Positions 13,901 to 16,576 of a stretch of 16,576 bases of DNA are shown piece after piece. Position 1 is the stretch's first letter, and each line of letters begins with the position of its first letter. A model generated the notes under the pieces. It ran no database searches and had not been told where the DNA came from. It saw nothing but the letters and a program-made list of their open reading frames with translations. The position numbers and the translations under genes were made by a program. Origin of the DNA: Gammaproteobacteria bacterium (lineage in GTDB: Bacteria; Pseudomonadota; Gammaproteobacteria; DSM-16500). The DNA is taken from assembly GCA_013287235.1 (NCBI GenBank), contig JABDEF010000010.1, positions 14,945 to 31,520 on the forward strand, given 5' to 3'.

Positions 13901-15360
13901 AGATTTTTTGCGAATGAAAATAAATTTTCTAATTGTATTATACGATCTTGGTGTGAAATGTCAGGATTTTGAATACTTTCCTCTATGCATTTATCAAGTA
14001 ACCATTTTTGTAAAGGTTTCGCTTGTGCTCGCATTTGTTCGTCAAATTTTTGATCAATGAGAATTTTGTTTAAATCTCGTATGGCTTCATCGTAATATCC
14101 ATTTTTCTCGTAAATTTTGGCACGATACAAAAGTAATTTGCCCAGTTTATGCCTCTCATGTAAATCATTTTGATTTATCAATTCATATTCTTTTTTTATT
14201 AGATGGTTATAATATTTTAATGTTTCAGTAGAAGCTATGCCGGCATTCCAGTATGCTGCTAAGGAGTAATCGTACAATATATCAATTGGGATTAATTTAT
14301 CTTCATATTGAGATTGAAGTTTTTTTATAAAAGGATCAATGTTGCTTTCATTTATGTTTGATACAGACTCCTCTATTTCTGCTATAAGTTTTTTATGATT
14401 TTCAAGAAATTGCTTATCCTCTTTTTTATATTGATCCGCTATTGCTTCAGATATTTTTTTAGCTTTTTCTGCCAAGTCAGATTTGCCCTGAATACCGCAT
14501 AGCATCCCTCTGTGGGAATGAAATGTTGCAAGAGTTGCTAGCTCCTTGTAATTGTCTTTAGATAAAATATCGTATATTTGAATAAATATTATAATAACAG
14601 AAAGTTTTTCTTCTATTTCGGTTTTATGAGTGCTGTTATTTTTTATTATATCTTTATATCTTTCTGTTAATTTTTCAAAGAGCATTACTGAAGTGTCAGT
14701 GGAGGCTTTGTAATATTGTTGAAGAGAAGGACTTTTTGATAAAGCTTTTAATTCTAAAACTGCGGATGGTATATCGTATTTGCGAAGCGTCTTTAATACA
14801 CTCTTCAGAAGGATTTCGCATTCTTCAGGAGAGGTTGGGGTTGGAACGGTAGACAAAATCGTTTTAATATCCTTATCGTCAATGCATTTTGATACGGTGC
14901 TGAGTCTTTTTGGTTCATGGGCCTTTTTTATTTCATTCATATGTTTAATATGATCATCCATTCTATTAATTATTTGAATGTCTTGTGTCTTTAGACTTTT
15001 AACGAATAGACATCTTGAAGTTATTAGAAGTATGATTTCTTCGTTGTAGCGGCCCCACGCGTTCATTAATTTTAAAAGAGCATCTATTTCTAAGATGGTG
15101 AGCTCTGCAAAAATTTTAGGATGATCATTCGTTAGAAATTGTTTTAATTTATCACTGTACAGATTGGTTATTTTATCTAGAGCAACCACTTTTTCTCTGA
15201 TTAACTTGTTATCTGGAAAATCTGCAATTTTTTTTACTTGTGCAAAAATTTTCTTAGCGTCCGCGTCCTCTAATTTGTAAGTGCTTTTACAATTGATCTT
15301 TTGGATAGTGCGTGCAGTATCCTGGGATAGTTTCTTAAAAGATTGATGGCTTTGTGCCAT
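10936..15360 (-). CDS. 1474-aa protein: TPR-like helices, lysine-rich coiled coil, possible nucleotidyltransferase-like region
   Basis: I cannot name this protein. The start is firm: GAGGGGAAGG (15368-15377) lies seven bases before the ATG and a near-consensus promoter precedes it. The first 650 residues are helical, with TPR-like units such as AKIYEKNGYYDEAIRDLNKI near 410-430 and others near 540 and 620. Residues about 658-910 are a lysine/glutamate-rich coiled coil. Near 999-1030, MRSSVNALAI is followed by KDIDFYIPYD (Asp1025, Asp1027) and later by SYEITLRTSPEY, an order recalling the DxD-plus-acid layout of nucleotidyltransferase folds; the usual GG or GS is replaced by RSS, so activity is uncertain. 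The tail is serine-rich (ESSSASSSSSSSNSTMSS). There is no signal peptide or membrane span. Size, eukaryote-like repeats and a small-residue tail fit a large secreted effector, but that is inference. Confidence 0.75.
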   Translation of the reverse strand: MAQSHQSFKKLSQDTARTIQKINCKSTYKLEDADAKKIFAQVKKIADFPDNKLIREKVVALDKITNLYSDKLKQFLTNDHPKIFAELTILEIDALLKLMNAWGRYNEEIILLITSRCLFVKSLKTQDIQIINRMDDHIKHMNEIKKAHEPKRLSTVSKCIDDKDIKTILSTVPTPTSPEECEILLKSVLKTLRKYDIPSAVLELKALSKSPSLQQYYKASTDTSVMLFEKLTERYKDIIKNNSTHKTEIEEKLSVIIIFIQIYDILSKDNYKELATLATFHSHRGMLCGIQGKSDLAEKAKKISEAIADQYKKEDKQFLENHKKLIAEIEESVSNINESNIDPFIKKLQSQYEDKLIPIDILYDYSLAAYWNAGIASTETLKYYNHLIKKEYELINQNDLHERHKLGKLLLYRAKIYEKNGYYDEAIRDLNKILIDQKFDEQMRAQAKPLQKWLLDKCIEESIQNPDISHQDRIIQLENLFSFAKNLKNETFLKRYEEYSKLIINRYFMQHDKAIEYYHLCSKYNLDKNITAIPLLHRGLCYLHSSDDKKGMKDLKAAIDILINNKNNYREEDIRFVYTELRKVMLKKHDFATQLIKTLKEYFPMPKKLEVDFYHSHATKLMKSNDLLEAKKVFEQALSLTTPEEEIYHKTQECLQKIVERLKEKENKYIQLLEEQEVETDPKRSSKPIPRKVAQKPKKQKKIKEKNTEKKPPTQEDSKWNSLKVNVTTILSEAKKIAGEDKISNNHYYDIIKRINNIEHEPTLEKIPEKNHRHSKLKKKIYKSLNKAKKILEPIPDKIQEKIVAEKKSLDDFAIQKTEENLKAVINENKQNQDSLEKKDAGIQKIKILLEKTRINLQNALSTYYSAKKLGNKDLITRTTNARKIANQTHQKAKKLLEKNEKERAKQNRNVKPKLNIINDKKEVLSVPASIDNTPPNGARAFQTFFIKTAFPSSGNNSRTIAELEIGLKKGEAFTFATELEWIHALQKELAKYKCSLIMRSSVNALAIQQYVRPDKPLSSSQIKDIDFYIPYDKEGVESGNIKKILQNFGFTITDDLPNPYHQNFVCHRKRADGSRMSYEITLRTSPEYVSTNLSDLKNSEIILSEEKIASGDNDVLHIPLKNGLYANVYHYQGIKKIFEEDCFETRLPDLSDPDMHLHEFFARTFKDCKFAQRELGISKIGPNASKALFDPDYIKEFFSRRYDNMYLKKSCYLEIIGLIRDKCFPEAKLHLQAFLMEVLEFHLKLNDISLGEDDICKKTIIEHMSNFIQSLFVNSSENNKNELTEKFYYAVKFCMDEVNTFSNNKIICSKKRFSDLVSARLIKYSIDTEQEYRAQFTQFLQENFNKTEEKQQASPLNGLSIFTNTTDIANDAALAAKLQEAEFSNQTIESTNKYPFYSSNNAFCYFSSNTLDEKKFSPSNILPCNDDESFALAVQDAEYSPTTQESSSASSSSSSSNSTMSSTRETTNIVVSR

Positions 15361-15391
15361 ATTTTTACCTTCCCCTCATTACAGATTAAAA

Positions 15392-15420
15392 ATTATACTT
15401 AAATTTCGTGCTCAAATCAA
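15392..15420 (-). promoter_or_regulatory. Near-consensus sigma-70 promoter of the 1474-aa gene
   Basis: Read on the minus strand, TTGATT (15415-15420) and a perfect TATAAT (15392-15397) are separated by exactly 17 bp. The -10 is about 31 bp upstream of the start codon, leaving room for the strong ribosome binding site. This indicates the large gene is transcribed on its own rather than only from cbpA-cbpM. Confidence 0.75.
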
Positions 15421-15474
15421 ACAGTCTGAAGCAGAAAATAGGAAGTATTTGATTTATTGAGGTTTTTTCTAAAA

Positions 15475-15807
15475 CTAAAATTTGAGATGTGCTGTCATCA
15501 GATGCTTTTCTAATAATTCCACCTGGAATCGAAGATTTTCAATTTGCTCCATCAAATCGGCTGCGACAAGAGCGCCCTGTAAATTGAGTTCTAATTCTTC
15601 ATGCAGACGTTTTATCTGATGTATCCGTCGTAATTGATAACCATTAAAACGCCAGTTATTGCGTGAAAAACCGGAAGGCTCTATCGCACCATATTCAATC
15701 AATTCTTCAATGAAGTGCGGTGTGAGATCAAATGCCTCACACAATTCTTCAAAGGTAACTTCCGGTTCCGTTTCAATCGAAATCAGGGCAAATTCTTGTT
15801 TGGTCAT
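15475..15807 (-). CDS. cbpM: Chaperone modulator CbpM
   Basis: This 110-aa protein is related to CbpM, the MerR-like helical partner that binds the J domain of CbpA and inhibits its co-chaperone and DNA-binding activities. The family pattern is visible: an N-terminal helix-turn-helix-like part (VTFEELCEAFDLTPHFIEELIEYGAIEP), an aromatic hinge with WRFNGYQLRRIHQIKRLHEE, and a leucine-rich C-terminal helix (ALVAADLMEQIENLRFQVELL). Length is usual. Its start overlaps the cbpA stop as ATGA (15804-15807), so production is coupled to the chaperone it controls. Confidence 0.92.
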   Translation of the reverse strand: MTKQEFALISIETEPEVTFEELCEAFDLTPHFIEELIEYGAIEPSGFSRNNWRFNGYQLRRIHQIKRLHEELELNLQGALVAADLMEQIENLRFQVELLEKHLMTAHLKF

Positions 15808-16576
15808 CCTTGTACCTCTAAAGTTTGTCGAGGATTAAATGGCATTTCCTTTGACATTTTTTCATAGAGCGCGCGATCTGCATCGGTTCTTGGAGGAGGC
15901 GTTACAATTTGCAGTAATATATATTCATCCCCTGGTGCTGGTTTTCCAGGTAAGCCACGACCTTTTAAACGTAATTTTTGACCGGCTTGTGATCCCGGAT
16001 GTATTTTTAATTCCACAGGCCCTGCTAAGGTGGGGGCTTTTACTTTTGCACCTAAAGCGGCTTCCCAAGGTGCTAAAGGCAGTGTTAAATAAACATCTCG
16101 ACCTTGTAAGGTAAAATAACGATGCGGTTCCACGTCAATTTCTAAATAGAGATCGCCCGGTTGGCCTTTTCCTGTACCAGGTAACCCTTGTTTAGCTAAG
16201 CGCATTTGTTGTCCTGTGATGGTTCCGGCAGGAATGGTAATTTTAAGGGTGCGAAATTTATGTTGAATACGACCCATGGCATCGACTTCTGGGACTTGTA
16301 GTTGAATGGTTTTAGCGCCACCATGAAATGCTTCTTCTAAACTGATAGAAATCTTAGCATGTTGATCTTTACCGCGCCGTGCAAAATCCGCATGCCTCGT
16401 ATGAAACCCATCTGGACGGCTTCGAGCACCGCCAAAGATTGCTTCAAAAAAATCGCTAAAGCCACCCACATTGTCATCCGAAAACCCTTGAAAGCCAGAA
16501 AATCCTTCCCAATCCGGTGGTGGGGGTTTGAATTCTTGACCACTTTGGTAGTAACCCAGTTGATCAAACATCTCTT
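15804..16576 (-). CDS. cbpA: Curved-DNA-binding protein CbpA, DnaJ family (partial)
   Basis: This is the 3' part of a type II J-domain co-chaperone that works with DnaK and can bind curved DNA. The frame continues past the right edge of the window, so the N-terminal J domain with its HPD motif is not seen. What remains starts at the end of the J domain (MFDQLGYYQ). A Gly/Phe linker follows (EGFSGFQGFSDDNVGGFSDF), then two substrate-binding beta domains with no zinc finger, as in CbpA. Landmarks are ISLEEAFHGGAKTI, IPAGTITGQQMRLAKQGLPG, PLAPWEAALGAKVKAPTL, and IHPGSQAGQKLRLKGRGLP. The ATG seen near 16571 is an internal Met, not the start. Confidence 0.92.
   Translation of the reverse strand, partial: EMFDQLGYYQSGQEFKPPPPDWEGFSGFQGFSDDNVGGFSDFFEAIFGGARSRPDGFHTRHADFARRGKDQHAKISISLEEAFHGGAKTIQLQVPEVDAMGRIQHKFRTLKITIPAGTITGQQMRLAKQGLPGTGKGQPGDLYLEIDVEPHRYFTLQGRDVYLTLPLAPWEAALGAKVKAPTLAGPVELKIHPGSQAGQKLRLKGRGLPGKPAPGDEYILLQIVTPPPRTDADRALYEKMSKEMPFNPRQTLEVQG

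Overview
The window looks like the chromosome of an AT-rich gammaproteobacterium of the Legionellales/Coxiella type that lives with or inside eukaryotic cells. The housekeeping genes (dusA, a YdiI/MenI-type thioesterase, cbpA-cbpM, beta carbonic anhydrase, an ArnT-like glycosyltransferase) match gammaproteobacterial families. Between them lie genes that look eukaryote-derived or effector-like. The taxonomic placement is inferred from protein resemblance and base composition only; there is no rRNA here.

Left region (1-2120) is accessory and decaying. It holds the 3' end of a truncated M15 peptidase copy, a BrnT-BrnA toxin-antitoxin pair whose toxin is frameshifted in an A-tract, a degraded small ORF, and an intact secreted M15 D-Ala-D-Ala carboxypeptidase-like gene. 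At least 195 bp of the intact gene is repeated almost exactly at the window's left edge. A GC-rich cluster of REP-like and palindromic repeats follows.

2121-3512 is a discrete insertion-like unit: one unknown 391-aa gene bracketed by 38-bp inverted repeats (35/38 identical), with no transposase. A second, outer pair of dispersed repeats lies around it in inverted orientation.

3612-7625 is a tightly packed minus-strand group in the order ArnT-like transferase, MenI-like thioesterase, and a 629-aa two-domain AAA+ ATPase. The ATPase reads as a homologue of eukaryotic NSF/Sec18, the SNARE-disassembly ATPase, but has a short charged N-terminus in place of the adaptor-binding N domain. This is the most striking gene in the window. 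A 30-codon signal-peptide-like ORF with a strong ribosome binding site overlaps the transferase start.

7851-8146 contains a 32-bp-stem palindromic element between 12-bp direct repeats and little else. 8147-9708 is a carbonic anhydrase-dusA operon with an ATGA overlap. A divergent 348-aa proline-rich unknown (9786-10832) and a convergent 1474-aa unknown (10936-15360) share a long hairpin between their 3' ends. The large protein combines TPR-like helices, a lysine-rich coiled coil, a possible nucleotidyltransferase-fold region and a poly-Ser tail, and has a near-consensus promoter. The window closes with cbpM and the 3' part of cbpA, again joined by an ATGA overlap.

No tRNA, rRNA, CRISPR array or complete transposase was seen.
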